From contig NZ_CP124535.1 of the NCBI RefSeq assembly GCF_029953595.1, positions 2,450,001-2,514,000 of the forward strand: DNA of 64,000 bases. The letters run 5' to 3'. This document shows positions 33,479 through 41,760 of the stretch, in pieces. A model generated the notes under the pieces. The model was not told where the DNA came from. It worked only from the letters and a program-made list of their open reading frames with translations, and made no database searches. Positions within the stretch are counted from its first letter, which is position 1; each line of letters begins with the position of its first letter. This DNA is from Fuscovulum ytuae. GTDB lineage: Bacteria > Pseudomonadota > Alphaproteobacteria > Rhodobacterales > Rhodobacteraceae. The translations under genes and the position numbers were made by a program.

Positions 33479-34959
33479 GCCACGCCCTCCATACGCAAAA
33501 TCAAGTCCTTCATCGTGTAGTCTCCGCGCAGTTCGCCTGTAATCTTGCCTTCGAAGACGATCACGACCCTGCTTGCCAGTTGCGCAATCTCGTCCTCTTC
33601 ATCCGACACAACGATCACGCCCAAGCCCTTGCTCGCCAGATCGCGCAGCAGGGCATAAAGCTGTTCCTTTGCTCCCACATCGACACCCCGCGTCGGACTA
33701 AGGGCAACGATCACCTGCGGGTTCTGGCAAAGGGCGCGGGCGAAGACGACCTTTTGCTGGTTTCCACCCGAAAGCTGGCTGACCGCTTGTTCCAGCGACG
33801 AGCAGATCACATTCGTCTGCCGTGCAAGGTTACCGACATGGGCTGCTTCCTTGTCGAGTTTGATGAATCCCAAGCGGCCCGACAAAACGTCAAGCCCACC
33901 GATAGCGACGTTCTCCCGAACGCCCAGAAGCCCGACATACCCGCTTGCATGCCGGTCGGTCGGCACAAGGCCGATGGTCGGAAGCATGCCGTCCGAGCCA
34001 CTGACCTTGCCCTTGTAAGGGGTCAATTGGCCCGCAAGCATCATCGCCAAGGCTTCCTTGCCGCCGCCGACGGGACCGGCCAGCGCCACGATCTCGCCGG
34101 GCTTGATCTGGAAATCGACACCTTCCGCCGAAACGGGGTAAAGGCCGATCCCCTTGGCTTGCAACAAAACAGGCGCATCGCTGCGCGTGTGATCCACACG
34201 AACGGAGCGGACAGTCTTTTCGCCCATCATCAAGTCGGCGATCAACTCGACATTAAGATTGCCGACATCTTCCCTTTCCTTGACGACCAGCCCGTCGCGC
34301 AGGATCGTAACGGTGTCTGCAACCTCGAACACCTCGTCGAGATGGTGCGATATGTAGATGAACGAAACACCAAGCGCCTTGAGCGCTTTCACCTGTTCAA
34401 AGAGCATGCGCTTCTCGGCATTGCTCAGGGCGGCGGTCGGTTCATCGAGGATGATGACGGGCACACCACGGCTGAGCGCCTTCATGATTTCCAGCAGCTG
34501 GCGCGTGCCTGCGCTCAGTTCCCCGGCAAGGGACTCGGCGCGTATATCGACGTTCCATTTATCCAGCAACGCCTGCGCTTCGGACATCATCAGCCTATGG
34601 CTGACGACGCCAAATTTCTTGCGCACCAGCGGGTTTTCCAGAAACAAGTTCTCGGCCACCGTCAGCAAATTGAAAAGCTGGGGCGTCTGCTGCACATGGG
34701 CTATGTCGTCGCGGATTTTGGCTGCGTAGGGCTGACCGTTGGCCACCACTTCCGTCTTGGAAATTCGAATGGTGCCTGTGTCAGAGGCAACAAGTCCGCT
34801 CATCGTTGAGACCAGAGTGCTTTTTCCTGCCCCATTACGACCCAGTAGGGCGTGAACCTCACCGTGCATGACGGTGAAATCCACGCCCCGCAGGGCTTTC
34901 GTGGAACCAAAGGTCTTAGAGATGTTGCGCATCTCGACGATGGGATGCTGTCTGTCCAT
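33475..34959 (-). CDS. Sugar ABC transporter ATP-binding protein (RbsA type, two NBDs)
   Basis: 494 residues with two nucleotide-binding domains. The first has Walker A GRNGAGKST, signature LSAGTRQ and Walker B 'VIILDEPTAAL'. The second has a degenerate P-loop 'GPVGGGKEAL' without the Ser/Thr, signature LSGGNQQK and 'VIVALSPTRGVD'; a degenerate second site is normal for RbsA-type proteins. ATG 34959 is used; a GTG at 34974 would add five residues, and neither has a strong ribosome-binding site. It lies between the binding-protein and permease genes. Confidence 0.9.
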   Translation of the reverse strand: MDRQHPIVEMRNISKTFGSTKALRGVDFTVMHGEVHALLGRNGAGKSTLVSTMSGLVASDTGTIRISKTEVVANGQPYAAKIRDDIAHVQQTPQLFNLLTVAENLFLENPLVRKKFGVVSHRLMMSEAQALLDKWNVDIRAESLAGELSAGTRQLLEIMKALSRGVPVIILDEPTAALSNAEKRMLFEQVKALKALGVSFIYISHHLDEVFEVADTVTILRDGLVVKEREDVGNLNVELIADLMMGEKTVRSVRVDHTRSDAPVLLQAKGIGLYPVSAEGVDFQIKPGEIVALAGPVGGGKEALAMMLAGQLTPYKGKVSGSDGMLPTIGLVPTDRHASGYVGLLGVRENVAIGGLDVLSGRLGFIKLDKEAAHVGNLARQTNVICSSLEQAVSQLSGGNQQKVVFARALCQNPQVIVALSPTRGVDVGAKEQLYALLRDLASKGLGVIVVSDEEDEIAQLASRVVIVFEGKITGELRGDYTMKDLILRMEGVA

Positions 34960-34989
34960 GATCTCTGGATCCACGATGTCTAAGCAGGC

Positions 34990-36039
34990 TTACTTGCCGA
35001 CCTGGTTCGCCCAAAGGTCAGGCGAGTCGACGTTCTCGGCAGTCACGAGAGTGGCGTTCAGCTGGTATTGCGGGCCGACAGGGGTGTCGATCACCTGACC
35101 GTCATCACGCTTGCCGATCTCGATGGTGCCGCCGCCTTTGACCAGTTCGATCAGCTCTGCCGTCTTGGTGGCATACGCGCTCAGCGGCTGGGAAACGGTG
35201 GCGTCCAACGCCTTGTCGCGGATGAGTTGCAGGCCCTGCGGGGTGCCGTCGATGGCGATGCGGATCACATTGCCTTCCTCGCCCACTGCAGCGCCTTTGC
35301 CCGCGGCATTAAGCTGCGCATTGACAGCGGTCGCCATCAGCTCCGAAGCCATGAAGATACCAGCGAGGTTGGGGTTCTGGGTCAGCACGTTCTGCGCCGC
35401 ATCCGCTGCCATATCGGCGGTCCATTCGGTCGGGCGCTGGATGATCTGCACCTTGGGGGCCAATTCGCCGAGCGTCTTGGCAAAGCCTTCTGACCGGTCA
35501 AGGCCGTTCGGCGTGGTCAGTGCGCCCTGAAGTTCCAGCACGATGCAGCTATCGTCTTTCCAGCACGGGGCCGCCTCCAGTCGCTTGGCCATTTCCTTGG
35601 CACCCTGCGCGCCGGCGTCGACGTTGTCGGCGCGGACGGTCGCGGTCACCTTGCCGCCCGCCGGGCTGTCGTCGATCGAAAAGACCAGAACGCCGGCTTC
35701 GTTGGCCTTCTTGACCACCGGCACGATTCCCGCCGCGTCAAGCGGAGCAAAGACAATGACATTCGCGCCATTGGCCATCAGGTTCGTCAGGGCGTCGACC
35801 TGCGCCGCGATATCGCCATTCGGATCAGGCGCGCCAACGAGGGTGAAGCCCTTGGCGTCGAAGGCTTTCTTCGACAGATCCAGCATCAGGGTCTGGAAGT
35901 CGTCCTTCAGGAACTTCGGAGTGAAACCAATCTTCACATCGGCGTTGTCCGCAAAGGTCACGCCTGCGGACAGAGCGAATGCCACCGTTCCGGCGGCAAG
36001 CGCCTTGACCGACTGGCGACGGGTCATGCTGGATTTCAT
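34990..36039 (-). CDS. Periplasmic sugar-binding protein with twin-arginine-like signal
   Basis: 349 residues. The N-terminus 'MKSSMTRRQSVKALAAGTVA' has RR-x-x-V-K followed by a hydrophobic stretch, suggesting Tat rather than Sec export. The mature part is Peripla_BP_4: 'NLMANGANVIVFAPLDAAG', 'VLVFSIDDSPAGG', 'GIFMASELMATAVNAQLN', 'IRIAIDGTPQGLQLIRD'. A Cys pair in 'APCWKDDSCIV' could form a disulfide. ATG 36039 follows TGGAGGA. It is the first gene of the third sugar ABC operon of the window. Confidence 0.88.
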   Translation of the reverse strand: MKSSMTRRQSVKALAAGTVAFALSAGVTFADNADVKIGFTPKFLKDDFQTLMLDLSKKAFDAKGFTLVGAPDPNGDIAAQVDALTNLMANGANVIVFAPLDAAGIVPVVKKANEAGVLVFSIDDSPAGGKVTATVRADNVDAGAQGAKEMAKRLEAAPCWKDDSCIVLELQGALTTPNGLDRSEGFAKTLGELAPKVQIIQRPTEWTADMAADAAQNVLTQNPNLAGIFMASELMATAVNAQLNAAGKGAAVGEEGNVIRIAIDGTPQGLQLIRDKALDATVSQPLSAYATKTAELIELVKGGGTIEIGKRDDGQVIDTPVGPQYQLNATLVTAENVDSPDLWANQVGK

Positions 36040-36241
36040 TATGTCGTCCTCCACTGGGTTTTTGCGATCCCCTCGGGCTTTCACCGGATCGGAGGACCAC
36101 TTTTGGCCCTTTGTGCGCGTCACAAAGGGATCAGTTGACCGTGCTGACGACAAATCTCCTCACCTGACGTCAGGCACAGCGTTTCGGGGCGCGCGCCCCC
36201 TTCAGGCGGGCACGGTATTGGGTTGCCCTTGGGTGTTCCCG

Positions 36242-37252
36242 TCAGGCTTTGACTTCGGACACTTTGACCATCCGGCCTTGTTGCATGGACAAGTAGGCCG
36301 CTTCGGCAAGCACCAGTGCACGATGGCCATCCTCGAAGCTGGCAAGAGGGACCGCGCCCTTCTCGACGCAATCCACGAACCCGTCGATCTCGGCCATGAA
36401 GGCCTCGTTGTAGCGTTCAAGAAAGAAGAACTGGTAGGGCGCGCTGGTCTCGGTCGTCGTCGCGGTATAGCGGCGCATTTCGTGGGGCTTGCGGTTGTCG
36501 GAAATCACCATCCCCTTGCTGCCCATCAGTTCAACACGCTGGTCATAGCCATAGACAGCGGTCCGCGAGTTGTTGATGTGGCATTGTTTGCCAGATGCGG
36601 TTCGCAAGATTAACATGGCACTGTCCACCTCGTTCAGAGCAGCACCCAAGGCGGGGTCGATCAAGGCTCCACCGATGGCAAAAACCTCGACCGGCTCCTC
36701 GCCCAGCATGAATCGGGCAAGGTCGAAATCGTGGATTGTCATGTCGCGGAACAAGCCGCCCGCCGCTTCCAGATAAGCGCGGGGCGGGATGCCCGGATCG
36801 CGTGAGGTAATGATGACCTGATGGAGGTCCCCGATCTCGCCTGCAAGCATCGCATTGCGCGCGGCGCTGTGTCCGGGATCGTAGCGGCGATTGAAACCAA
36901 GTTGGATTGGCAGCTTGCTGCCCTTGATCTTGGCGGCACAAGCCTCGACACGCGCAAGGTTCAGGTCGATTGGCTTTTCGCAGAGAACCGCCTTACCGGA
37001 AGCGATGGCAAGTTCGATGTAATCGGCATGGGTCGGGGTTGCCGTTGCAATCAGAACCGCGTCGACATCCGGGGAATCAAAGACATCCGCCGCCGATGCA
37101 AAGGCCCGAACGCCATGCTCCCCCGCAACGCGGTCCGCCGAGGGCGGGTGCAAGTCATAGACGCCCGCAAGCGTTGTCCGCGGATGCCGCGCCACATTCG
37201 CCGCGTGCATCTGGCCGATGCGTCCGCATCCCAGAACCGCAATTCGCAACAT
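36242..37252 (-). CDS. iolG: Inositol 2-dehydrogenase-like oxidoreductase (Gfo/Idh/MocA family)
   Basis: 336 residues with 'AVLGCGRIGQMHAANV' (5-20), Lys93 in 'CEKPIDLNL' and Asp170-x3-His174 in 'FRDMTIHDFDLARF'. It is nearly collinear with the iolG at 26626 without gaps over the first 180 residues, so the two are close paralogues. It is divergent from the SDR gene at 37400. Its downstream neighbour on the minus strand, 200 nt away, is the third ABC transporter operon, which probably brings in the substrate. Confidence 0.88.
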   Translation of the reverse strand: MLRIAVLGCGRIGQMHAANVARHPRTTLAGVYDLHPPSADRVAGEHGVRAFASAADVFDSPDVDAVLIATATPTHADYIELAIASGKAVLCEKPIDLNLARVEACAAKIKGSKLPIQLGFNRRYDPGHSAARNAMLAGEIGDLHQVIITSRDPGIPPRAYLEAAGGLFRDMTIHDFDLARFMLGEEPVEVFAIGGALIDPALGAALNEVDSAMLILRTASGKQCHINNSRTAVYGYDQRVELMGSKGMVISDNRKPHEMRRYTATTTETSAPYQFFFLERYNEAFMAEIDGFVDCVEKGAVPLASFEDGHRALVLAEAAYLSMQQGRMVKVSEVKA

Positions 37253-37282
37253 ATTCCCCCCAAGCGCAGTATTTCATTCAGT

Positions 37283-37350
37283 TTCGCAAAAACTGTTGCA
37301 TTACCGCACTTATGTCAATAGAAATTTTGCAACGACTTAGTATTGCAATA
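37283..37350. promoter_or_regulatory. Cluster of TTGCAA-like sites in the iolG-SDR divergent promoter
   Basis: The gap between the divergent iolG and SDR genes has TCGCAA (about 37284-37289), TTGCAT (37296-37301), TTGCAA (37327-37332) and ATTGCAAT (37342-37349). The same half-site occurs at the other iolG module. These are the best candidates for binding by the RpiR-HTH hybrid regulator encoded at 38222. Confidence 0.55.
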
Positions 37351-37399
37351 AACAGTGCAAGACAGTCGGGACGGAGTCCGAACGGTGAAGGAAGACAGG

Positions 37400-38218
37400 A
37401 TGAGCAGGGTCGACGGGAAGATTGGGGTGGTAACGGGCGGCACGCAGGGGCTTGGGGCAGCGGTTGCCTGGCAACTCGCTCGGTCTGGCGCTGCTGGACT
37501 GGTGACGTGCGGGCGCAATGCTGCAAAAGGCACCGCAGTGGCCCAAGCCATCCGCGAGGAAACCGGCTGCGATGTGCGCTTCGTGCAGGCCGATCTTGGT
37601 GTTGCAACCGATGTCCGAACAGTGGTGGCGGCTGCCGACAAGTCGTTTGGTCGCGTGGACATGCTGGTTAACGCAGCTGGCATCACAGACCGCGGAGATA
37701 TCCTGACGACCGATGAGGCGCTTTTCGACCGCATGTTCGCGATCAACACCCGTGCACCGTTCTTCCTGATGCAGGACACGATTCGGATCATGGTAAGGGA
37801 GGGCACACCCGGCACCATCGTCAACATCGGCTCGGCTGCAGCGCTTTCGGGCCAACCATTCATTGCGGCCTATTGCGGCAGCAAGGGTGCTTTGGCCACG
37901 CTGACGCGCAACACAGCCTTTGCGGCGATGAAAAACCAGATCCGCGTCAATCAACTGAACATTGGCTGGATGGCGTCAGATGGTGAAGACCGGATCCAGC
38001 GCGACTACCACAACGCGGATGCAAACTGGCTGGAAAAGGTTGCTGCGGAACAACCGTTCGGCCGCCTGCTGGCACCAGAAGAAGTCGCAAAGGCGGTCGG
38101 TTTCCTGCTCTCGTCCGAATCCGGCATGATGACAGGCGCTGTGATCCATTTCGACCAGTCTGTCTGGGGCGCCTACCCCTTTGCACCGCCGGTGCCGGTC
38201 GGAAAGCTCGCGCTCTGA
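37400..38218 (+). CDS. SDR family oxidoreductase (paralogue of the iolDE-linked SDR)
   Basis: 272 residues with TGGTQGLG (12-19), Ser145, Tyr158 and Lys162, the same positions as in the SDR at 30511. Shared stretches include 'ATLTRNTAF/LTTLTANTAF', 'IRVNQLNIGWMASD' and 'FDQSVWGAY'. ATG 37400 has AAGGA seven bases upstream. It is divergent from the second iolG gene and convergent, 3 nt apart, with the hybrid regulator gene. It likely works on the same class of cyclitol as its paralogue. Confidence 0.88.
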   Translation: MSRVDGKIGVVTGGTQGLGAAVAWQLARSGAAGLVTCGRNAAKGTAVAQAIREETGCDVRFVQADLGVATDVRTVVAAADKSFGRVDMLVNAAGITDRGDILTTDEALFDRMFAINTRAPFFLMQDTIRIMVREGTPGTIVNIGSAAALSGQPFIAAYCGSKGALATLTRNTAFAAMKNQIRVNQLNIGWMASDGEDRIQRDYHNADANWLEKVAAEQPFGRLLAPEEVAKAVGFLLSSESGMMTGAVIHFDQSVWGAYPFAPPVPVGKLAL

Positions 38219-38221
38219 CCT

Positions 38222-39385
38222 TTAGGCGATGGCACAGTTGTGACGCGTGTAAAGTAGGCTAGGCATGATACGGCTTGTCGGCTGAACCCCGCTTCGGGCC
38301 ATGCGGATTGCATCAACCGCGAGAGAAATCTCGCGGTCGAAATCATGGCCGATGGTGACGTCCATGATCCCTTTCTCCAACAACATCCGTGAGTTGGCGT
38401 TCAGTTCGTGCCCGACGAAAACGGTCGTTCCGGCCAAGCCCTCATCCTCGAGCGCGCGCCCGATCCCAAGGTTTGCCCCCGATACGTTGTAAATCGCAAC
38501 TGGCGGCCCGTTCTGCGAGATATGCCGTCGTATCGCCTCGTAGGTCACTTCGACACTTTCATCCGAACCAACGCGCTCTTCGATTGTCAGCATCGGAAAC
38601 TCTGACCGCAAAACCTGCCGGAATCCCTGTTCGCGGTCGAGTTGACAGCGGAATGGGACGCTACAGACGAATAGAACGCGCCCCACCTGTTGTCGGGGGG
38701 CAAGACGACCACAGAACCAGCCGGCGGTCGAACCGGACGCGTATTGGTCCGCTCCGACATAGGCGGTGCGTCCCGATGCCGGAAGATCACTTGTCAAGCA
38801 CACAACGGGAATGCCCCGTGCTGTAACCTCTTGGACAGCGCGATTGATCGCGGGATGTTCACGTGCGACGAGCAGGATCCCGTCAGCATCTGCCGACACC
38901 ACGCTGATCCGGTGGGCCAATTCTTCGGCGCTGATACTGTGCGACACGTGCGATTCGGCACGAAACTCGACTTCGGGTTTGTTCAGCCAGTGGCGCTCGG
39001 CGGCCTCGCTGGCAGCCTGATTGAAAGATTTCCCCGACTCGGCAAGTAGGCGCAATCGCAACCTTTCACCCAGTTCGCGCTGGATGGCGATGGCGGGAGG
39101 TGCGGTGCCGGTAAGCTCTTTCGATATCGCGATGTCATTCTGAAGAACTGCCTTCAATTCACGAAAGCCGGACAACCCAAGCCCCTGCGCCAGCCGCACA
39201 AGACTGGACGGGTGGACATCGCAACGCTTCGCGACATCTCCAGCGGACAAGACGGCAACAATGGACGGATTTGCCATCAAGAAATCCGCGATCCGACGCG
39301 AACCTTTGCTGAAGTCGGGGCTCATCGAAGCAAGGCGGGCCTGGACCTCCTTGACCGTCGAGGGCTTCTTGTAGGGAATGTCCAT
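38222..39385 (-). CDS. Hybrid regulator: RpiR-type HTH fused to LacI-type periplasmic-binding-like sensor
   Basis: 387 residues. The first about 85 carry an HTH_6 (RpiR) domain: 'FSKGSRRIADFLMANPSIVA', 'DVAKRCDVHPSSLVRLAQGL', 'GLSGFRELKAVLQ'. Instead of an SIS domain, residues about 150-385 follow the LacI/Peripla_BP_4 sensor pattern: 'ADGILLVAREHPAINRAVQE', 'VTARGIPVVCLTSDLPASGR', 'YVGADQYASGSTAGWFCGRL', 'YNVSGANLGIGRALEDEGL', 'GHDFDREISLAVDAIRMA'. It should bind free sugar or cyclitol rather than sugar phosphate. It is convergent with the SDR gene and probably controls the second iolG/SDR module and the ABC transporter. Confidence 0.85.
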   Translation of the reverse strand: MDIPYKKPSTVKEVQARLASMSPDFSKGSRRIADFLMANPSIVAVLSAGDVAKRCDVHPSSLVRLAQGLGLSGFRELKAVLQNDIAISKELTGTAPPAIAIQRELGERLRLRLLAESGKSFNQAASEAAERHWLNKPEVEFRAESHVSHSISAEELAHRISVVSADADGILLVAREHPAINRAVQEVTARGIPVVCLTSDLPASGRTAYVGADQYASGSTAGWFCGRLAPRQQVGRVLFVCSVPFRCQLDREQGFRQVLRSEFPMLTIEERVGSDESVEVTYEAIRRHISQNGPPVAIYNVSGANLGIGRALEDEGLAGTTVFVGHELNANSRMLLEKGIMDVTIGHDFDREISLAVDAIRMARSGVQPTSRIMPSLLYTRHNCAIA

Positions 39386-39422
39386 GACTACCTATCCTGT
39401 CATGCACGATTCTAGCATAGCG

Positions 39423-39436
39423 TTGCGACTTCGCAA
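39423..39436. promoter_or_regulatory. TTGCGA-CT-TCGCAA palindrome upstream of the hybrid regulator gene
   Basis: A perfect dyad TTGCGA (39423-39428) and TCGCAA (39431-39436) lies 37 nt upstream of the regulator's ATG, followed by ATTGCAG at 39442-39448. It is a variant of the TTGCAA sites near the iolG genes, so it may be the autoregulatory operator. Confidence 0.55.
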
Positions 39437-39620
39437 GTTTTATTGCAGATCTGATGTTCTGAAATATCAGGCGCCGAAACCTTCGCGAAAACACGGAGGG
39501 TCAACTGGTGGAAACGATTTCGAGGTGAAACACGCATCCGGGATTTTTTGGGCAACGGTTGACGACAAACCCCATCCTCGGCAAGACACGTTTAGCGTCA
39601 GCCTCTTGCCGCTCCAACGG

Positions 39621-39703
39621 CGAAGGGCAGCTTTGGGCCGCGAGCGTCGACTTTTGCACAGGGCGCAAGAAACGTCCCTGCTGCACCTGCAAACTTCCGC
39701 TTC
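39621..39703 (+). repeat. Dispersed repeat, copy B
   Basis: It starts with CGAAGGGCAGCTTTGGGC, identical to copy A over 18 nt, and continues with CAGGGCGCA, GAAAC and CTGCAAAC-TTCCGCTTC, matching the layout of copy C (60150-60236). The repeat is non-coding and lies alone between operons. Confidence 0.7.
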
Positions 39704-39988
39704 TCCCCCCTCAGTTAATGCCCGCCACAACCGATAATCCGTCGCACCCCAAACGGGTGAGACAGCCGATCCGGGCGAAGGGCAGACGATCGCCACAGCA
39801 GGGTTGAATGGCCGGTTATGGCGATTGGAACCCGCTGGGTATCCACGCGCGGCGTGCCAAGCCTCTTTTGAAGAGAGCGTCCAGACATCCGATCTTCGCG
39901 TCCTTCAGGCAGAACGCGTTGCTTATGGGTCAGTTTCCTTGCGAAGGCTGAACCACGCCGGAAAGGCAAAAAAACAATGCGATCTGAC

Positions 39989-40903
39989 TTAGATCTTCTT
40001 TCGATGTTCTGCCTGTCGTCGAGCAAGGTTCATCAACCGCAACAGAGTCGGCGGTAGCACGTGGCCAGTGACAACCGTCATCCCGACCGCGCCTGATAGG
40101 TAGGATGCGCCCAAGGGTAAGGTCTCGACCTGCCCGGCCTCGATCTCTGCTTCAAGCACACCCTGGCTGATGAACCAGATCGCATCGGTCGCGTAGAGAA
40201 GCCCGCGGCCCAGGGCAAGGGTCGAGGTTTCGACCGCAGGGACGAGGTCCGCCAAGTTCAGGCTGGCAAGGTAGGCGTCCACCGTGCCCCGGATGATTGC
40301 ATCCCGCGTGGGCAGGATCACCGGATAGTCACGCAAGACCCGGGCGATGCGCTGACCCCGCCCCGGATGACCCGCGCGCACGGCGGCAATTATCGGCTCT
40401 TCGTAGAGGAACTCAAACTCCAGGCCCGGCATCTCGGCGGGTTGCGGCATCCGGCCGATCATCAGATCGATCGCGCGGTCGCGCAATTTGCGCAGAAGGA
40501 CGGGATGCGAGCCGGTCTCGATCGACAAGGTCGGCAAAGGCGGGTCAAGCAGGAACTCTCCCACTACATTCGGGAAGAAACGGGTCGAAACGGTGGGCAG
40601 GAGGCCGACCGAAAGCCGCCCCGCCCCATGCTCGGGTCTGAGCGCGGCGGCAGCGGCTTCAAGGCTGGCCACAGCCTCGCGAGCATGGCGGCGGAACACC
40701 TCGCCCTCGGCCGTCAGCACCACCCTGCGGCCCTGCCGCTGTACCAGCCGGGCGCCCAGCATCGCCTCCATCTCGGCCAGCGATTTTGAGACCGCGGGTT
40801 GAGACAGACCCTCGGCCCGGCCGGCGGCGGTAAGGCTGCCATGCTCGGCCACGGCCAGAAACAGCCTTATATGACGCAGCTTAACGCCGGGATGCATATT
40901 CAT
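39989..40903 (-). CDS. pcaQ: LysR-family regulator PcaQ of the protocatechuate operon
   Basis: 304 residues. The N-terminal LysR helix-turn-helix is 'LRHIRLFLAVAEHGSLTAAG' then 'LSQPAVSKSLAEMEAMLG'; the sensor domain includes 'GRLSVGLLPTVSTRFFPNVV' and 'DLMIGRMPQPAEMPGLEFEF'. Position and orientation (divergent from pcaD, next to pcaDCHG) match PcaQ of other alphaproteobacteria, which activates pcaDCHGB with beta-carboxy-cis,cis-muconate and/or gamma-carboxymuconolactone as inducer. The dyad at 40930-40949 is its likely binding site. Confidence 0.9.
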   Translation of the reverse strand: MNMHPGVKLRHIRLFLAVAEHGSLTAAGRAEGLSQPAVSKSLAEMEAMLGARLVQRQGRRVVLTAEGEVFRRHAREAVASLEAAAAALRPEHGAGRLSVGLLPTVSTRFFPNVVGEFLLDPPLPTLSIETGSHPVLLRKLRDRAIDLMIGRMPQPAEMPGLEFEFLYEEPIIAAVRAGHPGRGQRIARVLRDYPVILPTRDAIIRGTVDAYLASLNLADLVPAVETSTLALGRGLLYATDAIWFISQGVLEAEIEAGQVETLPLGASYLSGAVGMTVVTGHVLPPTLLRLMNLARRQAEHRKKI

Positions 40904-40929
40904 ATGGTTATGCTTCAGCGCCCTCTTTC

Positions 40930-40949
40930 TATTTTCCTGAGAGAAAATA
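40930..40949. promoter_or_regulatory. LysR-type operator between pcaQ and pcaD
   Basis: TATTTTC (40930-40936) and GAAAATA (40943-40949) form a perfect dyad with a 6-nt spacer and contain the T-N11-A arrangement usual for LysR regulators. It lies 32 nt before the pcaD ATG and 27 nt from pcaQ, so it could serve both autorepression and activation. Confidence 0.65.
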
Positions 40950-40980
40950 TTATGCCAAATTGCGCACGGGAGGAAGCCTG

Positions 40981-41760
40981 ATGTCCGTTCTGATGCGCCC
41001 CTGGGGGCATTTGCACTACCGCCTGCGCGGCCCGGATGCCGGACTGCCGGTGATCCTCCTCAATTCGCTTGGCACCGATCTGCGCATGTGGGAGGGCGTG
41101 GCTGACCGCCTGCCAGACCTCCGCCTGATCGGGATGGACAAGCGCGGGCACGGCCTTTCGGCCACCCCCACAGACGTCTGGACGCTGGACGATCTGGCAG
41201 GCGACGCCTTGGCACTTATGGACCATCTGGGCGTCGATCGTGCCGTAGTCGCAGGTTGCTCCATCGGCGGAATGATTGCGCAGCGGATGGCGACGCTGGC
41301 GCCGTCGCGTATCGCGGGCCTGTTCCTGTCGAACACCGCAATGAAGGTCGGCACGGACGAAAGTTGGGCCGCCCGGATCGCCGGTATCACCGAGCAGGGC
41401 CTGCGCGGCATGGCTGCCCAGATCATGGATCGCTGGTTCGCCCCGGCCTTCCGCGCTAGTGACGAGGCGAAGGCCTGGGAGACGATGCTGATGCGCGGCG
41501 ACAACGCGGGCTATATCGGCGCCTGCCGAGTGCTGGCGGCGGCGGACCTGCGCACCACCTCGCCCGCCATTGCCTGCCCTGTCCTGCTGGTCGGCGGCAC
41601 GACCGATGCCTCCACCCCCGAAGAGCTGGTGCGCGCAACGGCCGTAGCGATCAACGGCGCGCGGGTGGAAATCATCCAGGGCTCCGGCCATATCCCCGCC
41701 ATCGACAACCCCGACATCACCGCCCGCCTGCTAGCCGATTTCCATCGGGGGCTGGCATGA
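40981..41760 (+). CDS. pcaD: 3-oxoadipate enol-lactonase
   Basis: 259-residue alpha/beta hydrolase that opens beta-ketoadipate enol-lactone to beta-ketoadipate. The catalytic triad is visible as Ser94 in 'AGCSIGGM', Asp209 in 'GGTTDAST' and His237 in '[11 protein letters not shown]'. ATG 40981 has a GGGAGGA site six bases upstream; the in-frame TTG at 40960 has none. First gene of the pcaDCHG-BKACE-pcaB operon, where every junction overlaps or abuts. Confidence 0.93.
   Translation: MSVLMRPWGHLHYRLRGPDAGLPVILLNSLGTDLRMWEGVADRLPDLRLIGMDKRGHGLSATPTDVWTLDDLAGDALALMDHLGVDRAVVAGCSIGGMIAQRMATLAPSRIAGLFLSNTAMKVGTDESWAARIAGITEQGLRGMAAQIMDRWFAPAFRASDEAKAWETMLMRGDNAGYIGACRVLAAADLRTTSPAIACPVLLVGGTTDASTPEELVRATAVAINGARVEIIQGSGHIPAIDNPDITARLLADFHRGLA

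Larger units (their letters stand above)
39386..39988. other. Gene-free region between hybrid regulator and pcaQ (603 nt)
   Basis: No gene is supported. The region contains the promoter of the hybrid regulator with its dyad (39423) and one copy of the dispersed repeat (39621-39703). It separates the cyclitol part from the aromatic part of the window. Confidence 0.5.
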
